From Streptomyces mangrovi (GTDB taxonomy: Bacteria > Actinomycetota > Actinomycetes > Streptomycetales > Streptomycetaceae), in assembly GCF_900114215.1 (NCBI RefSeq), contig NZ_FOSG01000003.1, forward strand, positions 310,001 to 374,000: a stretch of DNA of 64,000 nt, in the 5' to 3' direction. Shown here piece after piece: positions 18,815 through 26,763 of this stretch. Both the position numbers and the translations under genes were made by a program. The number at the start of each line of letters is the position of its first letter. Within the stretch, counting starts at the first letter, position 1. The notes beneath the pieces are model-generated. The model did not search any database. It was not told where the DNA came from and saw nothing but the letters and a program-made list of their open reading frames with translations.

Positions 18815-20553
18815 TTGCCGGCCTCCTTGGCACCGGAGAGGGCCGGGCCCTCGGGACCCCCGGTGTTCTCGAGCTGGTCGAGGGCCGCGATCTCCGGGTG
18901 GTGCAGGTCGAACGCCGGGGACTCGGAGCGGATCCGCGGCAGGGAGACGAAGTTGTGCCGCGGCGGCGGGCAGGAGGTCGCCCACTCCAGCGAGCGGCCG
19001 TAGCCCCACGGGTCGTCCACGGTGATCTTCGGCGCGTACTTCGCCGTCTTCCAGACGTTGTAGAAGAACGGCAGGATCGACATGCCCAGCAGGAACGAGC
19101 TGATCGTCGAGAAGGTGTTCAGCGCGGTGTAGCCGTCGGCCGCCAGGTAGTCGGAGTACCGGCGCGGCATGCCCTCCGCGCCCAGCCAGTGCTGGACCAG
19201 GAAGGTGCCGTGGAAGCCGATGAACAGCGTCCAGAAGGTGATCTTGCCGAGCCGCTCGTCGAGCATCTTGCCGGTGAACTTCGGCCACCAGAAGTGGAAG
19301 CCGGCGAACATCGCGAAGACGACCGTGCCGAAGACCACGTAGTGGAAGTGCGCCACCACGAAGTAGCTGTCGGAGACGTGGAAGTCCAGCGGCGGGGAGG
19401 CCAGCAGGACACCGGTCAGACCGCCGAAGAGGAAGGTGACCAGGAAGCCGATCGTCCACAGCATCGGCGTCTCGAAGCTCAGCGAGCCCTTCCACATCGT
19501 GCCCAGCCAGTTGAAGAACTTCACGCCGGTGGGCACCGCGATCAGGAACGTCATGAAGGCGAAGAACGGCAGCAGCACACCGCCGGTGACGTACATGTGG
19601 TGCGCCCACACGGTGATCGACAGACCCGCGATCGCGATCGTCGCGCCCACCAGACCGATGTAGCCGAAGATCGGCTTGCGGCTGAAGACCGGGATGACCT
19701 CGGAGACGATGCCGAAGAACGGCAGCGCGATGATGTAGACCTCGGGGTGGCCGAAGAACCAGAACAGGTGCTGCCACAGCAGCGCCCCGCCGTTGGACGG
19801 GTCGAAGATGTGCGACCCGAACACCCGGTCCGACTCCAGCGCGAACAGCGCCGCCGCCAGCACCGGGAAGGCCAGCAGGACCAGCACACCGGTCAGCAGC
19901 ACGTTCCAGGTGAAGATCGGCATCCGGAACATCGTCATGCCGGGCGCGCGCATGCAGATGATCGTGGTGATGAAGTTGACCGCGCCCAGGATCGTGCCGA
20001 AACCGGAGAAGGTCAGACCCATGATCCACATGTCGCCGCCGACACCGGGGCTGTGGACCACGTCGCTCAGCGGGGTGTAGGCGAACCAGCCGAAGCTCGC
20101 GGCGCCGTCGGGGGTCAGGAAGCCGCCCACCGCGATCAGCGAGCCGAAGAGGTAGAGCCAGTAGGCGAACATGTTCAGCCGCGGGAACGCCACGTCGGGC
20201 GCGCCGATCTGCAGCGGCATGATCCAGTTCGCGAAGCCGGCGAACAGCGGGGTGGCGAACATCAGCAGCATGATCGTGCCATGCATGGTGAACGCCTGGT
20301 TGAACTGCTCGTTCGACATGACCTGCAGGCCCGGACGGGCCAGCTCGGCACGCATGACCAGTGCCAGCACGCCGCCGACGCAGAAGAAGAAGAACGAGGT
20401 GACCAGGTAGAGCGTGCCGATCGTCTTGTGGTCGGTGGTGGTCAGCCACTGGATCACACGGTTGCCGCGCCGGTCGCGGCGCAGGGACGCGGGGGTCGCC
20501 GCCGGCTGATCCGACGTCGCGGCGGCACCCCGGGATTCGTTGAGGATGCTCAC
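18811..20553 (-). CDS. ctaD: Cytochrome c oxidase subunit I
   Basis: 580 residues with a GTG start. Twelve membrane helices carry the expected ligands: heme a His in [10 protein letters not shown] and in HFHYVVFG, CuB ligands in [11 protein letters not shown] (His cross-linked to the Tyr four residues later) and VWAHHMYV. The D-channel entrance and proton-path residues fit an A-type heme-copper oxidase. It reduces O2 to water while pumping protons. The C-terminal tail after ~540 is hydrophilic. It follows ctaC after three bases and overlaps ctaF. Confidence 0.97.
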   Translation of the reverse strand: MSILNESRGAAATSDQPAATPASLRRDRRGNRVIQWLTTTDHKTIGTLYLVTSFFFFCVGGVLALVMRAELARPGLQVMSNEQFNQAFTMHGTIMLLMFATPLFAGFANWIMPLQIGAPDVAFPRLNMFAYWLYLFGSLIAVGGFLTPDGAASFGWFAYTPLSDVVHSPGVGGDMWIMGLTFSGFGTILGAVNFITTIICMRAPGMTMFRMPIFTWNVLLTGVLVLLAFPVLAAALFALESDRVFGSHIFDPSNGGALLWQHLFWFFGHPEVYIIALPFFGIVSEVIPVFSRKPIFGYIGLVGATIAIAGLSITVWAHHMYVTGGVLLPFFAFMTFLIAVPTGVKFFNWLGTMWKGSLSFETPMLWTIGFLVTFLFGGLTGVLLASPPLDFHVSDSYFVVAHFHYVVFGTVVFAMFAGFHFWWPKFTGKMLDERLGKITFWTLFIGFHGTFLVQHWLGAEGMPRRYSDYLAADGYTALNTFSTISSFLLGMSILPFFYNVWKTAKYAPKITVDDPWGYGRSLEWATSCPPPRHNFVSLPRIRSESPAFDLHHPEIAALDQLENTGGPEGPALSGAKEAGK

Positions 20554-20556
20554 GGG

Positions 20557-21534
20557 TTACTGGCCTTCTCGCTCTTGGCGGGCTCCGCCCGCCGGGATGT
20601 AGCCGGTCTGGCCCTTCTCCGCCAGTTCCTCCAGGTGCTGCTGGTAGCGCTCCGGGGAGACGACCTTCACGTTGAACAGCATCCGGGCGTGGTCGACGCC
20701 GCACAGCTCGGCGCACTTGCCCAGGAAGGTGCCCTCCTTCTCGGGGGTCACCTCGAACTGGTTGGTGTGACCGGGGATGACGTCCTGCTTGAACAGGAAC
20801 GGCACGACCCAGAAGGAGTGGATGACGTCGCGCGAGGTCAGGATGAACCGGACCTTCTCGCCCTTGGGCAGCCACAGGGTCGGGCCGGGGTTGCCGGTCT
20901 GGGGGTTCTTGTCGGCCGGCGTGCCCGCCACGTAGACGCCCTCGGCGCCCTCGGGGACGGCCTCGAGCATGTCGGCGGGGATGCCGGAGAGCTCGTCGGC
21001 GTCCGTGTTGGACGTGGAGGTGTCGCCGTCCACGTCCTCCAGGTAGTTGAAGCCCCAGCTCCACTGGTAGCCGACCACGTTGATCACGTGGTCCGGCTTC
21101 TCGGAAAGCTCCAGGAGCTTGGTCTCGTCACGGGCCGTGAAGTAGAAGAGCACCGAGATGATGATGAGCGGAACCACCGTGTACAAGGCCTCGATGGGCA
21201 TGTTGTACCGGGTCTGCGGAGGTACCTCGACCTTGGTCCTGGTGCGCCGGTAGACGATGACGCACCACAGGATCAGGCCCCACACCAGGACGCCCACCGC
21301 GAGCGCCGCCGCCCACGAGCCCTGCCACAGGGAGAGGATCCGCGGCGCCTCCTCCGTGACCGGGGTGGGCATGCCGAGGCGGGGGAAGTCCTTGTATGTG
21401 CAACCGGTGGCGGTCGCCAGGACCACGCCCGCAGCAAGCGCCTGCGGCAGCCTCCGCCGCATCGGGCGCCGCGCCATGGGGGTACCGCCCACGCCCGCAG
21501 GGCGGTGGGGGAGGTCGGAGCCGTTGGGACTCAC
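20557..21534 (-). CDS. ctaC: Cytochrome c oxidase subunit II (CuA), lipoprotein
   Basis: 325 residues from the GTG at 21534, which has GGAAGG seven bases upstream. The lipobox ATGC puts the lipidated Cys at residue 45. Two membrane helices (~68-90, ~112-130) precede the cupredoxin domain with CuA ligands CAELCGVDHARM (Cys274, Cys278, His282, Met285). It accepts electrons from QcrC. Residues ~7-19 (DLPHRPAGVGGTP) are encoded by a short palindromic repeat, so the ancestral start could be the ATG at 21477 (MARRPMRRR). First gene of ctaCDF. Confidence 0.95.
   Translation of the reverse strand: MSPNGSDLPHRPAGVGGTPMARRPMRRRLPQALAAGVVLATATGCTYKDFPRLGMPTPVTEEAPRILSLWQGSWAAALAVGVLVWGLILWCVIVYRRTRTKVEVPPQTRYNMPIEALYTVVPLIIISVLFYFTARDETKLLELSEKPDHVINVVGYQWSWGFNYLEDVDGDTSTSNTDADELSGIPADMLEAVPEGAEGVYVAGTPADKNPQTGNPGPTLWLPKGEKVRFILTSRDVIHSFWVVPFLFKQDVIPGHTNQFEVTPEKEGTFLGKCAELCGVDHARMLFNVKVVSPERYQQHLEELAEKGQTGYIPAGGARQEREGQ
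21478..21513. repeat. Streptomyces-type short palindromic element inside ctaC N-terminus
   Basis: A GTACCGCCC...GGGCGGTGGGGGAGG core with arms 21484-21490 and 21500-21506. It matches a short GC-rich palindrome family common between Streptomyces genes (GGTACCCCC-xxGCCCGcAGGC-xGGGGGAGG form). Related copies lie inside nadA and the E2 gene in this window. Here it spans the codons before the signal peptide. Confidence 0.6.
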
Positions 21535-21842
21535 GTAGCGCCTTCCCGAGAGTCTCGCCCGCTCGGCCCGGGCTCGGCCGTGTGTGGTCGGGCGCAGGCC
21601 CTGGCGCGGGCAGGGGTTTGGATGTTTATGCGGACCAAACCCTACTGGACGCTATTTGGGGTCGCGCGGGGAGGGTGCCCAACGCGCCGCGCGGCCCTCC
21701 GATGGGGTGGAATCGGGGCTGGGACAGGGCGGGAACGGGCAGGGCTGGGACAGGGCGGGAACGGGCAGGGCCGGGACAGGGCGGGAACGGAACGACCGCC
21801 TCCGCGGTCCGCACGGTGCGGCGGCCGCGTTAGCGTGCCGGT
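21535..21842. promoter_or_regulatory. Divergent control region ctaC / desulfurase, with IR and 26-bp tandem repeat
   Basis: 308 bases without a gene. It contains an inverted repeat GGGTTTGG (21614-21621) / CCAAACCC (21635-21642) with 13 bases between, in an AT-richer pocket that probably includes the ctaC promoter. A tandem repeat of 26 bases follows: 21721-21746, 21747-21772 and a partial third copy 21773-21790. The desulfurase GTG follows with no clear Shine-Dalgarno. Confidence 0.55.
21721..21790. repeat. 26-bp tandem repeat, 2.7 copies
   Basis: The unit starts GGGACAGGGCGGGAACGGGC and ends AGGGCT or AGGGCC. Two full copies differ at the last base and a third copy is cut after 18 bases. 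It is upstream of the desulfurase gene. Confidence 0.9.
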
Positions 21843-23360
21843 GTGCCCTACTTCGACGCAGCCTCCTCACTCCCCCTCCACCCCGTCGCCCGCCAGGCGC
21901 TGCTCGCCGCGCTCGACGAGGGCTGGGCCGACCCCACCCGGCTGCACCGCGAGGGCCGGCGGGCCCGGCTGCTGCTGGACGCGGCGCGCGAGGCGGCGTC
22001 CGAGGCGGTGGGATGCCGCTCGGACGAGCTGGTCTTCACCCCGTCGGGCACCCGCTCCCTGCACACCGGCATCGCGGGCGCGCTCGCCGGGAGGCGGCGG
22101 GCCGGACGTGCCCTGGTGGTCTCCGCCGTGGAGCACTCGGCCGTGCTCCACGCCGCCGAGGCCCATGAGGCGGGCGGCGGGACGGTGGTGCGGGTGCCGG
22201 TGGACCGCACGGGGCGGGTGGAGGCGGCGGCCTTCGGCGCGGCGCTGCGGGAGAGCCGCTCCCCGGAGGGCGGGACCGCACTGGCCTGCCTGCAGTCCGC
22301 CAACCACGAGGTGGGCACCGAGCAGCCGGTGGAGGAGGTGGCCGAAGCCTGCGCCGGGGCCGGGGTGCCGCTGCTGGTGGACGCCGCCCAGTCGCTGGCG
22401 TGGGGCCCGGTGCCCGGGCGGTGGTCCCTGCTGGCGGCCAGCGCGCACAAGTGGGGCGGGCCTGGCGGGGTCGGTCTGCTGGCGGTGCGCAAGGGGGTGC
22501 GGTTCGCCCCGCCGCCCCCGGCGGACGAGCGGGAGTCGGGTCGCTCCCCCGGCTTCGCCGACCTCCCCGCGATCGTCGCGGCGGCGGCCTCGCTGCGGGC
22601 GGTACGGGCGGAGGCGGACGCCGAGGCTGCCCGGCTGCGCGCCCTGGTGGACCGCGTACGCGCCGAGGTACCCGCGCTGGTGCCGGACGTGGAGGTGGTG
22701 GGCGATCCGGTGCGCCGGCTGCCGCACGTGGTGACCTTCTCCTGTCTGTACGTGGACGGCGAGGCGCTGCTCCACGCCCTGGACCGGGCGGGGTTCTCGG
22801 TCTCCTCCGGCTCCTCGTGCACCTCCAGCACGCTGGTCCCCAGTCATGTGCTGCGCGCGATGGGGGTGCTCTCGGAGGGCAACGTCCGGGTGTCGCTGCC
22901 GCCGGGCACGGCCGGGGCGGACGTCGACGCCTTCCTGGCGGTGCTGCCGGAGGCGGTGCGGGAGGTGCGCGACCGGCTCCGGGCCCCGGCCGCCGCCGTG
23001 TCCGCCCCGGCCGCGGCGGACGGGGCGGACGCGGCGGACACGGCGGACACGGCGGACACGGCGGACACGGCGGACACGGCGGACACGGCGGACACGGCGG
23101 ACGGCGGGGAGAACGACGGGCCGGAGGCCGCGGACCCCGGCCGGGAGGCGGCGCTCACCGTCGATTCCCGGGGCAAGCGGTGCCCGATCCCGGTGATCGA
23201 GCTGGCGAAGGTGATCGACCGGGTGCCGGTGGGCGGCACGGTCCTGCTGCTCGCCGACGACGAGGCGGCCCGGCTGGACGTCCCGGCCTGGTGCGAGATG
23301 CGCGGCCACGAGTACCTGGGCGTGCGGGGCCACGCCCACCGGGTGCGCCGCACCGCCTGA
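21843..23360 (+). CDS. Cysteine desulfurase (class V aminotransferase) fused to a TusA-like sulfur carrier
   Basis: 505 residues from GTG (MPYFDAASSLPLHP). Residues 1-~380 are a NifS/IscS-like PLP enzyme: NHEVGT, the Asp in LLVDAAQS, the PLP Lys in SAHKWGGPGG, and the persulfide Cys in SSGSSCTSS. Residues ~397-417 are seven exact Ala-Asp-Thr repeats. Residues ~437-503 are a TusA/SirA domain with DSRGKRCPIPVIELAK (carrier Cys447). The architecture implies that the enzyme loads its own sulfur relay domain, which then passes sulfur on to an unknown acceptor (tRNA thiolation, molybdopterin or Fe-S). It is divergent from ctaC and convergent with the kinase gene. No convincing ribosome site, so possibly leaderless. 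Confidence 0.9.
   Translation: MPYFDAASSLPLHPVARQALLAALDEGWADPTRLHREGRRARLLLDAAREAASEAVGCRSDELVFTPSGTRSLHTGIAGALAGRRRAGRALVVSAVEHSAVLHAAEAHEAGGGTVVRVPVDRTGRVEAAAFGAALRESRSPEGGTALACLQSANHEVGTEQPVEEVAEACAGAGVPLLVDAAQSLAWGPVPGRWSLLAASAHKWGGPGGVGLLAVRKGVRFAPPPPADERESGRSPGFADLPAIVAAAASLRAVRAEADAEAARLRALVDRVRAEVPALVPDVEVVGDPVRRLPHVVTFSCLYVDGEALLHALDRAGFSVSSGSSCTSSTLVPSHVLRAMGVLSEGNVRVSLPPGTAGADVDAFLAVLPEAVREVRDRLRAPAAAVSAPAAADGADAADTADTADTADTADTADTADTADGGENDGPEAADPGREAALTVDSRGKRCPIPVIELAKVIDRVPVGGTVLLLADDEAARLDVPAWCEMRGHEYLGVRGHAHRVRRTA
23034..23096 (+). repeat. Seven 9-bp repeats coding Ala-Asp-Thr linker
   Basis: GCGGACACG occurs seven times without a mismatch, in frame, forming the linker between the desulfurase and TusA domains. 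Perfect identity suggests recent expansion and probable length variation between strains. Confidence 0.95.
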
Positions 23361-23396
23361 CGCCCTCCGCCGGGAGGCGGTGGGCGTCAGGCGGTG
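23351..23396. terminator. 15-bp hairpin overlapping the desulfurase stop
   Basis: Arms 23351-23365 and 23382-23396 are exact complements. The left arm contains the desulfurase stop codon and the right arm ends 19 bases before the kinase stop, so it serves both convergent genes. Confidence 0.75.
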
Positions 23397-23415
23397 GGCG
23401 CCGGGGCACGCGTGT

Positions 23416-24390
23416 TCAGGACAGGCAGGCCCGCACCTCGGCCGCGGCGTCCTCGCCGTAGGTCTTGGTGAAGCGCTCCAGGAAGTGGGAGCGCTTCAGC
23501 TCGTACTCCTGGGTGCCCAGCGTCTCGATCACCAGCGTGGCGAGCATGCAGCCGAGCTGTGCGGCGCGCTCCAGTCCCAGGTCCCAGGCCAGGCCCGACA
23601 GGAAACCGGCGCGGAAGGCGTCGCCGACGCCCGTCGGATCGACCTTGGCCTCCTCATCGGGGCAGGGGACGGTGAGGGTCTCGCGGCCCGCCCGCTCGAT
23701 GCGGACCCCCTTGGAGCCCAGTGTGGTGACCCGGGCGCCGACCCGGTCGAGGATGTCCTGCGCGCTCCAGCCGGTCTTGGACTCCACCAGCCCGGCCTCG
23801 TACTCGTTGGTGAACAGGTAGGCCGCGCCCTCGGTGAGCCCGCGGATCTCCTCCCCCTCCATCCGGGCGAGCTGCTGGGAGTAGTCGGCGGCGAAGGGGA
23901 TGGAGCGGGTGCGGCACTCCTCGGTGTGGCGCATCATCGCCTCGGGGTCGTCCGCTCCGATGTGGACCAGGTCCAGCCCGCCGACCCGGTCGGCGACCGT
24001 CTTGAGCTCGATCAGCCGGGCCTCGCTCATGGCGCCGGTGTAGAAGGTGCCGATCTGGTTGTGGTCGGTGTCGGTGGTGCACACGAAGCGCGCGGTGTGC
24101 GCGATCTCGGAGATGCGCACCGACTCGGTGTCCACGCCGTGCCGCTCCAGCCAGGCGCGGTACTCCTCGAAGTCGGCGCCCGCCGCTCCCACGAGGATCG
24201 GACGCACCCCGAGCTGGCCCATGCCGAAGCTGATGTTCGCGCCGACGCCGCCGCGCCGGATGTTGAGGGTGTCGGCCAGGAAGGACAGCGACACCGTGTG
24301 GAGCCGGTCGCCGACGAGCTGGTCGGCGAAGCGGCCGGGGAAGGTCATCAGATGGTCGGTGGCGATGGAGCCGGTGACAGCGATACGCAC
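23416..24390 (-). CDS. PfkB/ribokinase-family kinase, probably adenosine kinase-like
   Basis: 324 residues from the GTG at 24390, nine bases after AGGAG (an in-frame start 12 codons earlier lacks one). The family signature DPTGVGDAFRAGFL near residue ~255 holds the catalytic Asp, and GGVGANISFGMGQLG is the first PfkB motif; MSEARL and FTNEYEAGL regions fit. Position between cta genes and erpA matches Rv2202c of M. tuberculosis, shown to be adenosine kinase. I therefore favour adenosine salvage, though ribose or another sugar cannot be excluded from sequence. Confidence 0.85.
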   Translation of the reverse strand: MRIAVTGSIATDHLMTFPGRFADQLVGDRLHTVSLSFLADTLNIRRGGVGANISFGMGQLGVRPILVGAAGADFEEYRAWLERHGVDTESVRISEIAHTARFVCTTDTDHNQIGTFYTGAMSEARLIELKTVADRVGGLDLVHIGADDPEAMMRHTEECRTRSIPFAADYSQQLARMEGEEIRGLTEGAAYLFTNEYEAGLVESKTGWSAQDILDRVGARVTTLGSKGVRIERAGRETLTVPCPDEEAKVDPTGVGDAFRAGFLSGLAWDLGLERAAQLGCMLATLVIETLGTQEYELKRSHFLERFTKTYGEDAAAEVRACLS

Positions 24391-24587
24391 GGCGGGCTGC
24401 TCCTGGGAGGCGGGGACTGCGGACACACCACGCTACTTCCTCGTCTCCTCCCGTCCGCCCGGAGCCTTGCGTCCCTCCCGCGGCCGTCCCGGTGGAACCG
24501 TCCGCGGCCCGCTCCCGTCACACCGGCGCACGGCTGGAAAGACAGGCACCGGGGACGCACGGTGCACGGAACCGAAGGAGCGATGCG

Positions 24588-26063
24588 GTGAGCGCCGACC
24601 ACACCACGGAACCCACCCGAACCCGGCGACGCGGGCTGACGACCGTCTCGGTGGCCCTCGCCGTCCTGCTGGCCGGAGGCGGCGGCGCGTACTGGGCCTC
24701 GACCGCCGGGAGCGGCGGGGCCTCGGACGCGGCCGGGCACAGCGACCGGGACAGGCCCGCGCCGCTGGTCCTGGACGGCTACGGGCAGGCCCGCGCCGCC
24801 TCGCCGGAGCGCGGGATCGCGCCCGGCGAGCCCGCCCCCGGCGGCCCGGTCTACAAGGCGTCCGCTCCCCTGCCCGACGGCCCCGACTCGGCTCCGGTCT
24901 ACCGGCCCGCCGGAAAGGTCGGCCGGCAGGAGGTGGCCGAGCTGGCGAAGGCGCTGGAGGTGCGCGGCGAGGTCCGCGGGGAGGGCGGCTCCTGGACGGT
25001 CGGCGGCAAGGACAGGAACCTCACCGTGGACGCCGCCTCGGGCGCCTGGTCGTTCACCGGCGCGGTGCCGCTGAAGGCCGGGGAGATCTCCGAGAAGGAG
25101 GCGAAGAGGGCGGCCCGGCCCGTCGTGGAGGCCCTCGGCCTGGAGGGCGCCGAGGTGGACGCCGGGCAGGAGCGGGGCGGACTGCGGATCGTCCGTGTCG
25201 AGCCCCGGCAGGACGGGCTGCCCGTCCACGGCTGGACGACCGAGATCGGTGTCGGCCACGAAGGCGCGCCGGCGAGCGGCAGCGGACGGGCGGTCGGGCT
25301 GACGAAGGCCGGCGGTGGCGCCGAGTACCCGGTCATGGACGCCGAGGAGACCCTGGCCGCGCTCAACGAGCGCGGCGGCCGGGTGGATCTGGGACTGAAG
25401 TGCTCCGGTCCGCCGGAGAAGGACGCCCCGAAGCCGGAGCCGGGGGGCGCCGGGCCGGGGGCCGGGGAGCCGGGAGACGTCCCGCCCGCCGACGGCGATC
25501 CTAAGCGGCCGGGCGGTGCGGGCGATCCCGAGCCCTGCGGCCCGGCCGGGGACAGGGAGCCGGTGGAGGTGACGGGGGCGGTGTTCGGGCTGTCGGCTTA
25601 CTCCTCGCAGGGACGTGAACTGCTCGTCCCCTCCTGGCTGTTCGAGGTGGCGCCGGCGGGCGGGGGGACGCACACGGTGACCCACCCGGCGGTGGAGCCG
25701 GAGTTCCTGGCGCCGCCCTCCGCCGGGGACGGCGACGACTCCACCTCCGCGCCGGGCGCCCCGGGCCCGCGTCCCGAGGAGCGGATCAGGACCGCCACCC
25801 ACGTCGAGGAGTACGGGCCGGGGGACCGCACGCTGACGGTCCACTTCTGGGGCGGGGTGTGCGACGAGTACAGCGCGAGCGCCGAGGAGAGCGCCGGGAA
25901 GGTGACGGTGCGGATCACCGGCGAGCCGCGGGAGCCGGGCAGGGCCTGTGTGCTGGTCGCCAAGGACATGACCGTGGAGGTGGAGCTCGACGAGCCGGTG
26001 GGCGACCGCGAGATCCTGGACGAGGAGGGCGAGCGGCTGCCCGAGGGCGCTCCGGAGGAGTGA
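24588..26063 (+). CDS. Membrane-anchored extracytoplasmic protein of unknown function
   Basis: 491 residues from GTG with GAAGGAG seven bases upstream. A single N-terminal membrane segment (~18-38, VSVALAVLLAGGGGAYW) follows an Arg-rich start, so most of the protein lies outside. A Pro/Gly-rich linker (~280-325) and a second (~385-405) divide it into two beta-rich parts; two Cys (CSGPP and CGPAG) flank the first linker and two more (VCDEYSA, ACVLV) lie near the end, perhaps disulfide pairs. I recognise no domain. By position (between the adenosine-kinase-like gene and the HesB gene, opposite strand to both) it corresponds to Rv2203 of M. tuberculosis, an uncharacterised membrane protein. Confidence 0.8.
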   Translation: MSADHTTEPTRTRRRGLTTVSVALAVLLAGGGGAYWASTAGSGGASDAAGHSDRDRPAPLVLDGYGQARAASPERGIAPGEPAPGGPVYKASAPLPDGPDSAPVYRPAGKVGRQEVAELAKALEVRGEVRGEGGSWTVGGKDRNLTVDAASGAWSFTGAVPLKAGEISEKEAKRAARPVVEALGLEGAEVDAGQERGGLRIVRVEPRQDGLPVHGWTTEIGVGHEGAPASGSGRAVGLTKAGGGAEYPVMDAEETLAALNERGGRVDLGLKCSGPPEKDAPKPEPGGAGPGAGEPGDVPPADGDPKRPGGAGDPEPCGPAGDREPVEVTGAVFGLSAYSSQGRELLVPSWLFEVAPAGGGTHTVTHPAVEPEFLAPPSAGDGDDSTSAPGAPGPRPEERIRTATHVEEYGPGDRTLTVHFWGGVCDEYSASAEESAGKVTVRITGEPREPGRACVLVAKDMTVEVELDEPVGDREILDEEGERLPEGAPEE

Positions 26064-26077
26064 GCGAGGGGGAACGG

Positions 26078-26127
26078 CACGCCGAAGGCGGCGGTCCCCC
26101 GGTCGGGGGACCGCCGCCTTCGGCGTG
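26078..26127. terminator. Perfect 23-bp inverted repeat between convergent genes
   Basis: Arms 26078-26100 and 26105-26127 pair exactly around GGTC. It serves the unknown anchored-protein gene (plus) and the HesB/IscA gene (minus). Confidence 0.9.
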
Positions 26128-26154
26128 TCGTGTGCGCCGCGTCGGGCGGGCGGC

Positions 26155-26511
26155 TCAGCTGAAGGAGTCACCGCAGGCGCAGGAACCCGTGGCGTTCGGG
26201 TTGTCGATGGTGAAGCCCTGCTTCTCGATGGTGTCGACGAAGTCGATGGAGGCGCCGCCCAGGTACGGGGCGCTCATCCGGTCGGTCACGACGCGGACAC
26301 CGTCGAACTCCTTGACGACGTCGCCGTCCAGCGACCGCTCGTCGAAGAAGAGCTGGTAGCGCAGGCCGGAGCAGCCGCCGGGCTGAACGGCGACGCGCAG
26401 GGCCAGGTCCTCGCGGCCCTCCTGTTCGAGCAGGCTCTTGACCTTCGCCGCGGCGGCGTCGGACAGGATGATTCCGTCAGTCGTCACAGCGGTCTCGTCC
26501 GATACGGACAT
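26155..26511 (-). CDS. HesB/IscA-family iron-sulfur insertion protein, ErpA-like
   Basis: 118 residues. The three conserved cysteines are Cys47 in GGCSGLRY and Cys111/Cys113 in GSCACGDSF, the A-type carrier pattern. Such proteins transfer [4Fe-4S] clusters to apo-enzymes. Start at 26511 has GGGAGAG upstream and begins MSVSDETAVTTDG. It is divergent from nadA, whose product needs a [4Fe-4S] cluster. Orthologous to Rv2204c by position. Confidence 0.94.
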   Translation of the reverse strand: MSVSDETAVTTDGIILSDAAAAKVKSLLEQEGREDLALRVAVQPGGCSGLRYQLFFDERSLDGDVVKEFDGVRVVTDRMSAPYLGGASIDFVDTIEKQGFTIDNPNATGSCACGDSFS

Positions 26512-26657
26512 CTGCTTCTCTCCCGGGTTGTACGGACTGCTCTGCCGCCTGCTCAACAGGCGGCTTCCCGGTTTCATTCCAGGCCGGGCGCGTCTTGCGT
26601 CTTTCATGCTCGCATACCCGGCGCCCGGCGGTCACTCCCGCGCGGGCGGGCGGGGGT

Positions 26658-26729
26658 GCGTCACATTGACGCGATCGGCATCGTCAATATGACGTGAAGG
26701 GGTTATGATAGATAGCGTCAATCCGACGA
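26658..26729. promoter_or_regulatory. NrtR-like operator cluster and nadA promoter
   Basis: Three sites of the form CGTCA-N3-TGACG: GCGTCA-CAT-TGACGC (26658-26672, perfect), CGTCA-ATA-TGACG (26682-26694, perfect) and GCGTCA-ATC-CGACGA (26715-26729, degenerate). A -10-like TATGAT (26704-26709) lies between sites 2 and 3, so bound protein would block nadA transcription. GTCA-N3-TGAC is the core recognised by the Nudix-related NAD regulator NrtR in several bacteria; the assignment here is inference. Confidence 0.65.
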
Positions 26730-26763
26730 AAAGACCCGCTGAGCCGATGAAAGGGTGCGTGCC

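Noticed and set aside
21721..21790. CRISPR or iteron origin
   Set aside because: Only 2.7 copies without spacers or a nearby replication gene.
23034..23096. CRISPR-like array
   Set aside because: Repeats are directly adjacent with no spacers and are in-frame codons of a linker.
22846..23196. Arg/Thr-rich plus-frame peptide over the repeat
   Set aside because: Out-of-frame shadow of the desulfurase repeat region.
24391..24426. Longer N-terminus for the PfkB kinase
   Set aside because: The internal GTG has AGGAG nine bases upstream and begins at the normal family start; the extra 12 residues contain that ribosome site.
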